DNA of 51,880 nucleotides from positions 1-51,880 of the forward strand of contig JAJNBA010000015.1 in the NCBI GenBank assembly GCA_021155985.1, written 5' to 3'. The notes below the pieces were generated by a model. The model was not told where the DNA came from. It did no database searches and saw only the letters and a list, made by a program, of their open reading frames with translations. Each line of letters opens with the position of its first letter. The first letter of the stretch is position 1. Below are positions 41,388-48,673 of the stretch, piece by piece. This DNA comes from Actinomycetes bacterium. Lineage in GTDB: Bacteria; Actinomycetota; UBA4738; HRBIN12. The position numbers were made by a program, and so were the translations under genes.

Positions 41388-42040
41388 TCCGTCTCGAGGT
41401 GTTCCAGGACGCCGACGCTCTCGCGGCCCGGGCCGCGGCGGTGATCGGGGCGGCCGCGGAGGAGGCGGTGGCGGATCGCGGGACCTTCCACTGGGCGGCA
41501 AGCGGCGGGGCGACACCGGTTCCGACGTTCCGACGACTCGCGTTGCCGTGGTCCGGGACCGGCACGTTCCAGGTCGACGAGCGGGTCGCCCCGGAAGGGG
41601 ACGACGACCGGAACCTCACGCATCTCCGCCGGGCCCTGTCGGCCGACGGCGTGGCCACGGTGCGTCCGATGCCCGTCGAGGCAGACGATCTCGAGTCCGC
41701 GGCGGCGGCGTACGAGCGGTCGCTGCCCGGGCGGTTCGACCTCGTGCACCTCGGGATCGGCGACGACGGGCACACGGCTTCCCTCCTCCCCGACGACCCC
41801 GTCCTCAAGGTGCGCGATCGAGACGTCGCGGTGACGGGAACGTTCCGGGGGCGGCGACGGATGACCCTGACGTATCCGGTGCTCGATCGGGCTCGGCGGG
41901 TCGTGTGGATCGTCGCGGGAAGCACGAAGGCGGACGCGCTGGCCGGCCTCCTCGCCGGTGATACGTCCATCCCGGCGGGACGTGTGGCGGCGGCCGATCA
42001 GTTGGTGCTGGCGGACGCCGACGCGGCGCCGCCCGCCTGA
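41384..42040 (+). CDS. pgl: 6-phosphogluconolactonase
   Basis: This 218-residue enzyme of the DevB/SOL family has WAASGGATPVPTF, FQVDERVAPEGDDDRN and HLGIGDDGHTASLLPDDP. It hydrolyses the lactone made by Zwf. It starts at GTG 41384 in a GTGA overlap with gnd. zwf, gnd and pgl together cover the whole oxidative branch. Confidence 0.94.
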   Translation: MIRLEVFQDADALAARAAAVIGAAAEEAVADRGTFHWAASGGATPVPTFRRLALPWSGTGTFQVDERVAPEGDDDRNLTHLRRALSADGVATVRPMPVEADDLESAAAAYERSLPGRFDLVHLGIGDDGHTASLLPDDPVLKVRDRDVAVTGTFRGRRRMTLTYPVLDRARRVVWIVAGSTKADALAGLLAGDTSIPAGRVAAADQLVLADADAAPPA

Positions 42041-42088
42041 CCCGCTCGATCAGGATCGCGGCGCCCCTGGAGCTCTGCGACGCTCACC

Positions 42089-42525
42089 TCACCCGACGGG
42101 GTCGGTCACGTCCGCGAGATCGGCGTGCACGAGACGGAACAGATCCGCCGGATCGTGGTGGAGATTGACTCCGTGTGCGAGGGTCGCGTCGGCCACGACC
42201 GGCCAGCCCGTCGACGACGCGAACGGGGTGATCGTCCCCCGCTCGTAGCCGGTCGCGTCGCGGGCTTCTCCTGGTCCGGCAACGACAGCCGGCTCACTGA
42301 GGTGCGCGCGCAGCCGGGCCAGGCGATCTGCCGCCCGCCGGGCACGAGGACGAAGACGTAGTCGCCACGGCGGCGGCGCACGACGATCGACCGGATCAGC
42401 TGTCCGAGCTCGATCCCCTGGAGCTCGGCGCTCTCCTCGGCGCTGCCCGGCCGCTCCGTCCGGACGACGCGGAAGGGTACGCCCGACGCGGCCACCTCGA
42501 GGATCGCCCGGGTGTCCTCGGTCAT
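42089..42525 (-). pseudogene. YbaK/EbsC-like aminoacyl-tRNA deacylase, frame broken
   Basis: The gene starts [70 protein letters not shown], the YbaK fold. A shift then gives RLRAHL. The frame returns for VSRLSLPDQEK and shifts again for ARDATGYERGTITPFASSTGWPVVADATLAHGVNLHHDP to a TGA at 42089. All family pieces are present, so only small indels separate it from an intact 145-residue protein. It may be a recent pseudogene or assembly errors. The ATG overlaps the adenosine deaminase stop (ATGA), so an intact gene would be coupled to it. Confidence 0.7.
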
Positions 42526-43592
42526 GCGACGAACGTCTCGTACGCGGGCCGGATCACGTCGTCGAGGAAGGTGACGCGCTCGTCGAAGGGGAGGAACGCC
42601 GATTTCATCGCGTTGATCGTGAGCCGGCGGATCCGGTCCCATCCGATCCCGAACGCCTCGACGAGCTGCGCGAACTCGTTCGAGAGGGTCGTCGCCGACA
42701 TCAGCCGGTTGTCGGTGTTCACCGTTACGCGGAACTTCAGATCCGTCAGGAGCCCGATCGGGTGCTCATCGATCGAGGCCGCCGCTCCGGAGTGGATGTT
42801 CGAGGTCGGGCACAGCTCGAGCGGTACACGTCGGTCACGGACGAGATCGGCGACGCGTCCGAGCCGGGCATCGCCATCGGGCTCGACCTCGATGTCGTCG
42901 ACGATGCGAACCCCGTGCCCGAGCCGCTCGGCGCCGCACAGCTGCAGTGCCTCCCATATCGACGGCAGCCCGAACGCTTCGCCCGCGTGGATCGTGAGGT
43001 GGAAGTTCGCGCGCCGGACGTGGTCGAACGCATCGAGGTGACGGGTCGGCGGATAGCCGGCCTCCGCCCCCGCGATGTCGAAGCCCACGACCCCGCGGTC
43101 CCGCCAGCGGACCGCGAGCTCCGCGATCTCGAGGGATCGCGCGGCCGTGCGCATCGCGGTGAGCAGCGTGCCGATGCGGATCCCGGTCGTCGCGGAGCCC
43201 TCGATGAACCCGCGCTGTACCGCTCCGACGACCTCGTCCAACGTGAGACCTCGTTCGAGGTGTTGCTCCGGGGCGTAGCGGACCTCCGCGTAGACTATGC
43301 CGTCCGCGGCGAGGTCCTCCGCACACTCGCGGGCGACGCGCGCCAGCGACTCGGTCGTCTGCATCACCCCGACGGTGTGGGCGAACGTCTCGAGGTACAG
43401 GACCAGGTCCTTGCGATCGGCCCCCCGGGTCATCCAGGCTTGGAGCGCTTCCACGTCGCGGGTCGGGAGGCCCTCGTAGCCGGTCTCGTCCGCGAGCTCC
43501 ACGATCGTCGCCGGCCGCAGGCCGCCGTCGAGGTGATCGTGGAGCAGGACCTTCGGCGCCTCCCTGATGCGCTCGAGCGTCGGCGGGGTCAC
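42522..43592 (-). CDS. add: Adenosine deaminase
   Basis: This 356-residue metal-dependent hydrolase has [11 protein letters not shown] (metal His pair), [25 protein letters not shown] and [11 protein letters not shown], in the expected order. It converts adenosine to inosine for purine salvage. The length is typical. The GTG start has TACCAT 7 nt upstream and no ribosome site. Confidence 0.94.
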   Translation of the reverse strand: MTPPTLERIREAPKVLLHDHLDGGLRPATIVELADETGYEGLPTRDVEALQAWMTRGADRKDLVLYLETFAHTVGVMQTTESLARVARECAEDLAADGIVYAEVRYAPEQHLERGLTLDEVVGAVQRGFIEGSATTGIRIGTLLTAMRTAARSLEIAELAVRWRDRGVVGFDIAGAEAGYPPTRHLDAFDHVRRANFHLTIHAGEAFGLPSIWEALQLCGAERLGHGVRIVDDIEVEPDGDARLGRVADLVRDRRVPLELCPTSNIHSGAAASIDEHPIGLLTDLKFRVTVNTDNRLMSATTLSNEFAQLVEAFGIGWDRIRRLTINAMKSAFLPFDERVTFLDDVIRPAYETFVA

Positions 43593-43599
43593 ACGCCTG

Positions 43600-43605
43600 A
43601 TGGTA
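43600..43605 (-). promoter_or_regulatory. Candidate -10 box (TACCAT), leaderless add
   Basis: TACCAT ends 7 nt before the GTG at 43592. Confidence 0.5.
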
Positions 43606-43634
43606 GGTGCTGGGTGCTCGGGGAACCGGGTGCG

Positions 43635-44735
43635 TCAGGACGCTTGGAGGTAGCTGTACGTGATCTTCGCCGTGACGATGCGGCAATCGGCCGATGCTCC
43701 AGCAAGATCCTCGTGCACGGTGAAGGAGGATTCGTGCTTGGTATGTCCCGACCGGCGGATCGATTTCGGGCAGCTCCCCTCTTGGGTATCCAGCACGACG
43801 CTGGCCCGTTCGATCCGTTGCGATGGGCCGAGGCCCCATCGCCAGTAGACGGACACGCGCCCTCCCTGACAGAGGATCCGCAGATCACCGGCCTCCACCA
43901 TCACGAAACAGCCTCCCCCGATCACGATGGGGGTCGACGCACTCCGATGGTGGTAGTCCCTCGCGGGCTTGGTCTTCGTCTTCACCGCCCGATAGGTCCG
44001 GGCGATCGTGACCTTGAAGGGCTTCGAGACGCCGACGACGGCCGACGGATCCTCGGCCCGGATCTTGACGAAGTAGTCGCCTTTCGGCAGGAGCGATCCT
44101 CCCGACTCCTGCGTCCTCCCGTTCCACTCGTAGTGGTTGACCCCTGCCGGGTGCGGCCCATCGTCCTGCTCGAGGACGAGGGAGCCGCAGCACTTCCCGC
44201 GCGCGTCGGCACCGTAGACGCGAACGATCGTCGGGGCGGATGGGGCCTGCAGTGTGTAGGAGATCCTCGTTTCGTCCTTGACGTCGTCGTCGATCCAGGG
44301 GAGGAACGGGTTCGGCGTCGCTCCCGTGATCGAGACCAGCGGCGGAAGCACCTGGAAGCTCTCCGGGCTCCCCTGGAGGTTCCCGCCGCGGTAGATGGCC
44401 ACCTGGTACGTCTTCGCCGACCCGACGGAGAGCGCCGGCCAGCTGAACGATACCGGATGCGGTGATGTCATCGTGTCGGGGTCGATGAAGACCTGCCTCG
44501 TGCGGATGACTGCGCCACCGACGCGCCGGAGGCGAAGCTCGAACGTCGCGTCGTTCGTGTCGGCGTCGAACGCGAACGTGACGGTGGCCGGTCCGGAGAA
44601 CGGGGAATAGAACACGCTGGTCCCGCCGGGGAACTCGATCAGAGGGTCCTCGTAGACCGCCGACGCCGGCAGGGGTGTCAAGAGGCCGAGTGCCATGGCG
44701 ATCGCCGTGGCTGCCACCAGGGATCGAGTCCGCAT
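43635..44735 (-). CDS. Exported protein with FlgD-like Ig domain
   Basis: This 366-residue protein has a signal peptide (residues 1-26, ending ASA). It has two beta-rich regions; HYEWNGRTQESGGSLLPKGDYFVKIRAEDPSA matches the FlgD-Ig fold often found in secreted or sorted proteins. It contains several Cys pairs (GKCCGS, CFVMVE, GSCPKS) that may form disulfides outside the cell. Function is unknown. It starts directly after the polymerase stop. Confidence 0.7.
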   Translation of the reverse strand: MRTRSLVAATAIAMALGLLTPLPASAVYEDPLIEFPGGTSVFYSPFSGPATVTFAFDADTNDATFELRLRRVGGAVIRTRQVFIDPDTMTSPHPVSFSWPALSVGSAKTYQVAIYRGGNLQGSPESFQVLPPLVSITGATPNPFLPWIDDDVKDETRISYTLQAPSAPTIVRVYGADARGKCCGSLVLEQDDGPHPAGVNHYEWNGRTQESGGSLLPKGDYFVKIRAEDPSAVVGVSKPFKVTIARTYRAVKTKTKPARDYHHRSASTPIVIGGGCFVMVEAGDLRILCQGGRVSVYWRWGLGPSQRIERASVVLDTQEGSCPKSIRRSGHTKHESSFTVHEDLAGASADCRIVTAKITYSYLQAS

Positions 44736-45830
44736 CTATCCATCATCGGCATCCGGGCCGGGGGAATTCAGCATCGGATGACCTCGGTCGCCGTTCGGCG
44801 GGTCATCCTCGGCGAACTCGGCACGAACGCCGAGCAGCCGCACCGGTCGCTCGATCGGTGGGAACCGTTCCAGCGCCGCCCTCGCGCCCGCCACGATGTC
44901 CCCGGGAGCGCTGGAGGGCGCGGGCAGCGTCACCCCCCGGGTCTTCGTGATGAACGGGATCAGCCGCACCTTCACGACGACGCGCGCGGCCGGACGGCCG
45001 TCCTTCCGAACGTCCTCCGCCGTTTCGGAAGCGACCCGGTCGAGCTCGCGGAGCACGTCGTCATGCGTGGCGAGGTCCGCCTGGAACGTCCGCTCACGGC
45101 TCACGCCCTTCGGGATCCAGGGCGCGTCGCTGACCCGGCTGGTGTCCTCGCCGCGGGCGAGTCGCGCGAGCCACGGTCCGGTGCTCGGCCCGAACACGGC
45201 TCTAAGTCTGTCGAGGTCGGCCGATGCGAGCTCGTCCACCGTGCCGATGCCGATCGCCGCCAGCTTCCTCGCCGTCTTCGAGCCGATGCCCCAGAGCGCG
45301 TCCGTTGGCCGCGACCCCATCCACTCGGCCCACCGATCGGAGGTCAATCGGAAGACCCCGGCGGGCTTGCCCGCGTCGGTCGCGATCTTCGCCTGGAGCT
45401 TGTTGTCCCCGATCCCGATCGAGCACCAGAGCTCCGTCCGGTCGACGACGCGGCGCTGGATCTCGCGGGCGAGACTCTGCGGGTCGTCCGTCTCCACGGC
45501 GACGAACGCCTCGTCCCACCCCATCACCTGCACCACGAAGCCGAAGGATCGGAGCGTGTCCATCACGCGGCGCGACGCCTCGAGGTAGAGGGGCGCGTCG
45601 ACGGGGAGGAACACGGCTTCGGGGCACCGCCTGAGAGCGGTCCGGAGCGGCATCCCCGATCCCACGCCGAACGCGCGGGCCTCGTACGAGGCCGTGGAGA
45701 CGACGCCCCGCTTCGTCGGGTCGCCGTCGCCTCCCACGACGACCGGTCTGCCGCGGAGCTCGGGGCGCCGGAGGACCTCGACGGCGGCGAGGAACTGGTC
45801 GAGGTCGACGTGGAAGACGAACGCGGTCAC
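44736..45830 (-). CDS. dinB: Y-family DNA polymerase IV, DinB2-like
   Basis: This 364-residue polymerase has HVDLDQFLAAVE (Asp9 and Asp11 near the metal site), the second catalytic pair in MGWDEAFVAV, PTDALWGIGSKTARKLAAIG (helix-hairpin-helix) and a little-finger domain. The residue after Phe13 is Leu14, whereas most DinB enzymes have a bulky Phe/Tyr there as steric gate against ribonucleotides. Mycobacterium smegmatis DinB2 also has Leu at this place and can use ribonucleotides. GTG start, 7 nt after the exonuclease stop. Confidence 0.93.
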   Translation of the reverse strand: MTAFVFHVDLDQFLAAVEVLRRPELRGRPVVVGGDGDPTKRGVVSTASYEARAFGVGSGMPLRTALRRCPEAVFLPVDAPLYLEASRRVMDTLRSFGFVVQVMGWDEAFVAVETDDPQSLAREIQRRVVDRTELWCSIGIGDNKLQAKIATDAGKPAGVFRLTSDRWAEWMGSRPTDALWGIGSKTARKLAAIGIGTVDELASADLDRLRAVFGPSTGPWLARLARGEDTSRVSDAPWIPKGVSRERTFQADLATHDDVLRELDRVASETAEDVRKDGRPAARVVVKVRLIPFITKTRGVTLPAPSSAPGDIVAGARAALERFPPIERPVRLLGVRAEFAEDDPPNGDRGHPMLNSPGPDADDG

Positions 45831-45837
45831 GCGTGTG

Positions 45838-46737
45838 TCAAGCTGCGCTCGCGCTGTCGAGCGCGGCCTGCAGCCGCTGGACCGGACCCTTCAGCCCGTG
45901 CTCGTCCGCGAACGCCTTGAGCGCTTCGTCGTCGCGCGCGCCCGACCAGACGGTCAGCGGTGCGACGGCGTTCACGGGCACCAGGCGGCGCATCTTGTCC
46001 AGGTACTCGGCCGCCTCGACGATCCTCGCCTTCAACGCCGGCTTGCCTTTCATCGGCCCGGGACGCGACTGCGGCTGCGCGGCGTCCGCGACGATCTCGT
46101 CGAGGGAGTCGTACGTCTGGATCAGGGCCAGCGCGGTCTTCGCACCGACGCCGCGCACACCCGGCAGGTCGTCGGAGGGGTCGCCTCGGAGGATCGCGAA
46201 CTCGGCATAGCGCGACGCCGGCACCCCGTACTTGGCGAGGACACCCGCCTCGTCGTACTCGGCGAGCTCCGAGACGCCGCGGACGGTGAACAGCAGCTTC
46301 ACCACGGGATCGCGAACCAGCTGGATCAGATCGCGGTCGCCCGAGACGATCTCGATCCTGTCCTCCTCGTCCGCCTCGACACAGAAGGCGCCGATCGCGT
46401 CCTCCGCTTCCCATCCCTCGGTCTCGGCCTGGAGCAGCCCCGTGAGATCCAGCACGCTCCGGAGGAGGGCGAACTGCTGCGTGATCGCCTCAGGTTCCGG
46501 GGGGCGGTTGGATTTGTAGCCCGGATAGATATCGGTGCGCTCGACCGGCCGCCAGTCATGGTCGTAGACGTGGACGACCTCGTCCGGCCGGCGCGTGGCC
46601 ACGAGGCGCGTGACCATGTCGAGGTAGCCGTGGACCGCGTTCACCGGTCGCCCGTCCGGCGCGGCCACCGAGTCCGGCATCGCGAAGTACGCCCGGTAGG
46701 TCAGACTCGAGACATCCAAGAGGAGTCGCTCGGTCAC
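45838..46737 (-). CDS. Stand-alone 5'-3' exonuclease / flap endonuclease
   Basis: This 299-residue protein is like the N-terminal domain of DNA polymerase I: LLLDVSSLTYRAYFAMP, DIYPGYKSNRPPEPEAITQQF, EAEDAIGAF, IVSGDRDLIQLV and GDPSDDLPGVRGVGAKTALALI (helix-hairpin-helix). The Asp residues bind two metals. It removes flaps or RNA primers. It shares an operon with a DinB2-like polymerase, so a joint repair role is plausible. TACGCT lies 6 nt before the GTG at 46737. Confidence 0.92.
   Translation of the reverse strand: MTERLLLDVSSLTYRAYFAMPDSVAAPDGRPVNAVHGYLDMVTRLVATRRPDEVVHVYDHDWRPVERTDIYPGYKSNRPPEPEAITQQFALLRSVLDLTGLLQAETEGWEAEDAIGAFCVEADEEDRIEIVSGDRDLIQLVRDPVVKLLFTVRGVSELAEYDEAGVLAKYGVPASRYAEFAILRGDPSDDLPGVRGVGAKTALALIQTYDSLDEIVADAAQPQSRPGPMKGKPALKARIVEAAEYLDKMRRLVPVNAVAPLTVWSGARDDEALKAFADEHGLKGPVQRLQAALDSASAA
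46710..46728. repeat. 19-bp direct repeat, copy 1
   Basis: Lies within the first codons of the exonuclease gene and is identical to 47256-47274. The two copies enclose the GNAT gene. Confidence 0.7.
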
Positions 46738-46743
46738 CTGCGC

Positions 46744-46749
46744 AGCGTA
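46744..46749 (-). promoter_or_regulatory. Candidate -10 box (TACGCT), leaderless exonuclease
   Basis: Ends 6 nt before the GTG at 46737. Confidence 0.5.
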
Positions 46750-46802
46750 ACCCGGTGCATCTCTCGGGGTAGGTCCAGAGGCTCGCGCCCGATGGCCCAC
46801 GG

Positions 46803-46808
46803 TAGATT
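46803..46808 (+). promoter_or_regulatory. Candidate -10 box (TAGATT), leaderless GNAT gene
   Basis: Ends 7 nt before the GTG at 46816 and overlaps codons that would follow an ATG at 46792. Confidence 0.5.
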
Positions 46809-46815
46809 GCTCCTC

Positions 46816-47220
46816 GTGAAAGTCACGTACACGTGGCGCGGAAGCGTTGAGAACGGGGAGCTGAACCGCCTGCACGCGGAGGCGTTCGACACCAAGTTCT
46901 ACTCAGCAGACGAATGGAACTGGGTCGAGCTCCTCGAAAGGCATAGCCTTGGGTGGGTCGCGGCCAGAGACGACGACAGACTCGTGGGCTTCGTCAACGT
47001 TCTTTGGGATGGTCTCGTGCATGCGTGGCTACAGGACACGATGGTTGCTTCCAGCGCCCGACACAGCGGTATCGGAACGGAGGTCGTGAAGGTCGCCAAA
47101 CGCGAGGCAAGGGCGGCCGGCTGCGAATGGCTCCATGTCGACTTCGACGAGCACCTTCGCCCCTTCTATCTAGGCGCGTGCGGATTCGCGCCGACGCATG
47201 CCGGCCTGATCGCTCTCTAG
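46816..47220 (+). CDS. GNAT-family N-acetyltransferase
   Basis: This 134-residue protein has VGFVNVLWDGLVHAWLQDTMVASSARHSGIGTEVVKVAKREARAAGCEWLHVDFDEHLRPFYLGACGFAPTHAGLI, with the acetyl-CoA-binding RHSGIGTEVV and the C-terminal FYxxxGF motif. The substrate is unknown. Codon choice (AAG TTC TAC TCA GCA, AGA, CTA) and base composition are less GC-rich than the neighbours, suggesting recent arrival. It is flanked by 19-bp repeats. Confidence 0.88.
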   Translation: MKVTYTWRGSVENGELNRLHAEAFDTKFYSADEWNWVELLERHSLGWVAARDDDRLVGFVNVLWDGLVHAWLQDTMVASSARHSGIGTEVVKVAKREARAAGCEWLHVDFDEHLRPFYLGACGFAPTHAGLIAL

Positions 47221-47255
47221 TTCGATGTTCGACGATGCGGAGTGCGGCGACCTCC

Positions 47256-47274
47256 AGACATCCAAGAGGAGTCG
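47256..47274. repeat. 19-bp direct repeat, copy 2
   Basis: Identical to 46710-46728. On the minus strand it reads as a GTG followed by RLLLDV, a short duplicate of the exonuclease N-terminus that is not continued. Confidence 0.7.
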
Positions 47275-47300
47275 GTGCACGCGGCAGAGCCTCGCCGGGC

Positions 47301-47801
47301 TCAAGAAGGCTCAGGCCACGGAAGCTGGTGGGCGGCCAGGAGGTCGAGGTCGCCCGGTGAGTTCCCCGACTCGGTGAAGTAGCGGGCGAGCTCGCTGCGG
47401 TGCTGCGTCCCGTGGTTCACGACGTGGGCGACGACCAGCCACCGCGGCTCTCGGGGGTCGCCGTCCGCGAGCGGCTCGTTCAGAGCCGCCTCGTCGAGGG
47501 ACTCCACGTAGCTCCGGAGGCGGATGTCCTCCTCGAGGCAGAACGCATGGATCGCCGCCAGATCGTCGAGCACGAACCCGTGGTCCCAGACGTACGTCTG
47601 CCCGACATCGTTCCCGATGCATGCCTCGCGCCAGCTCCAATCGACGTCGACGAGATGCCGGAGCGTCTCGAAGGCGCTGCCGTGGTCGAGCACCGCCGGT
47701 CTCCGGAACTCCTCATCCGCGAGGCCCGCCGCCGTCGTCAGGATGCGGTCGTTGGCCCACGCGTGGAAGCGAACGAAGGCGAGGAGGCTGTCGCGATCCA
47801 T
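47301..47801 (-). CDS. DinB-superfamily (DfsB-like) protein
   Basis: This 166-residue four-helix-bundle protein has FVRFHAWANDRILTTAAGL (first metal His), TLRHLVDVDWSWREACIG and VVAHVVNHGTQHRSELARYF with the HxxxH pair near the C-terminus. It is a metal-dependent thiol transferase-like protein (DinB/DUF664), unrelated to polymerase DinB. TAGGAT lies 6 nt before the ATG. Confidence 0.9.
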   Translation of the reverse strand: MDRDSLLAFVRFHAWANDRILTTAAGLADEEFRRPAVLDHGSAFETLRHLVDVDWSWREACIGNDVGQTYVWDHGFVLDDLAAIHAFCLEEDIRLRSYVESLDEAALNEPLADGDPREPRWLVVAHVVNHGTQHRSELARYFTESGNSPGDLDLLAAHQLPWPEPS

Positions 47802-47807
47802 CGGCTC

Positions 47808-47813
47808 ATCCTA
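47808..47813 (-). promoter_or_regulatory. Candidate -10 box (TAGGAT), leaderless start at 47801
   Basis: Ends 6 nt before the ATG of the DinB-superfamily gene. Confidence 0.5.
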
Positions 47814-47896
47814 GGGTTGCGATCCGAGCCCAGAGCGGGCGTGCCGCCTCGTGGGGCAGTATGGGCTGCGATCGGGTCCGCGGAGAGGGGAACGAC

Positions 47897-48352
47897 ATGG
47901 ACTGGTACCTGCCGCTCAAGCTCGTGCACGTGTTGTCGGCCATCGTCGCCGTGGGGACGAACGTGACGTACTTCGTCTGGCTCGCCGCGATGAAGGGACG
48001 CGCTCCGACCCAGCAGTCGTTCGCCCTGGACACGATCAAGAAGCTCGATGCCCGCCTCGCGAATCCCGCGTACGGCGTGCTGCCGCTCACCGGCGTGATC
48101 ATGGTCCTCATCTCCGACGGACTGGGGTTCACGACGTTCTGGATCGCGGTCGCGATCGGGCTCTATGTCATGGTCGGGGTGATCGCCGGCGTGTTCTTCG
48201 CGCCGTCGCTGCGTCGCCAGACGGAGCTCGCCGACGAGGCAGCCTCTCCCGCGTACGAGGCCGCGGCTCGCCGCACCCGGACGACGGGCCTCCTGACGAT
48301 GCTGCCGGTCGCCGGCATCCTCTACCTGATGGTGATGAAGCCCACGCCGTAG
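47897..48352 (+). CDS. DUF2269-family membrane protein
   Basis: This 151-residue protein has four transmembrane helices: LVHVLSAIVAVGTNVTYFVWLAAM, PAYGVLPLTGVIMVLI, FWIAVAIGLYVMVGVIAGVFFAP and LLTMLPVAGILYLMVM. The conserved KLVHVLSA motif with His fits the DUF2269/CopD-like family, possibly haem- or copper-linked. It has a ribosome site, GAGAGGGGAAC. It faces the next gene with 4 nt between stops. Confidence 0.85.
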   Translation: MDWYLPLKLVHVLSAIVAVGTNVTYFVWLAAMKGRAPTQQSFALDTIKKLDARLANPAYGVLPLTGVIMVLISDGLGFTTFWIAVAIGLYVMVGVIAGVFFAPSLRRQTELADEAASPAYEAAARRTRTTGLLTMLPVAGILYLMVMKPTP

Positions 48353-48356
48353 ACGA

Positions 48357-48629
48357 TCAGCCGCGATCGCGCTTCCCTGGTGTGAGCCGCTTGCCCACGA
48401 AGCCGAATCCGACGGCGGCGAGCGTGACGAGGGTTCCCACGAGCAGGACGACGATCAGCAGCACCGCGACCGCGCTCGGACGGCCGTCACCGATCATCTC
48501 CACCAGCGCGTAGATCGACAGCGCGATCCAGAGCAGCACCGCGACGATCCACGCGAGGATCGCGAAGACGCTGAACGAGCCGATCGCCACGAGGAGCGCC
48601 GTGCCCGTGCCTTCCCGGAAGCGCGCCAT
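48357..48629 (-). CDS. Small two-helix membrane protein
   Basis: This 90-residue protein has two helices (LLVAIGSFSVFAILAWIVAVLLWIALSIYALV, VAVLLIVVLLVGTLVTLAAVGFGFVG) and a basic tail. No family is recognised. TAGGCT lies 7 nt before the ATG, overlapping the promoter region of the divergent mannosyltransferase-like gene. Confidence 0.75.
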   Translation of the reverse strand: MARFREGTGTALLVAIGSFSVFAILAWIVAVLLWIALSIYALVEMIGDGRPSAVAVLLIVVLLVGTLVTLAAVGFGFVGKRLTPGKRDRG

Positions 48630-48636
48630 GGGCTGC

Positions 48637-48642
48637 AGCCTA
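48637..48642 (-). promoter_or_regulatory. Candidate -10 box (TAGGCT), leaderless start at 48629
   Basis: Ends 7 nt before the ATG at 48629. Confidence 0.5.
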
Positions 48643-48657
48643 GCGGCGACCGGGTGC

Positions 48658-48663
48658 TAGCGT
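48658..48663 (+). promoter_or_regulatory. Candidate -10 box (TAGCGT), leaderless start at 48674
   Basis: Ends 10 nt before the ATG at 48674; the divergent -10 box lies only 16 bp away. Confidence 0.45.
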
Positions 48664-48673
48664 CGGCCGCGAC

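Noticed and set aside
42265..42325. Programmed frameshift in the YbaK-like gene
   Set aside because: Several shifts in both directions would be needed and no slippery sequence with a downstream structure is evident.
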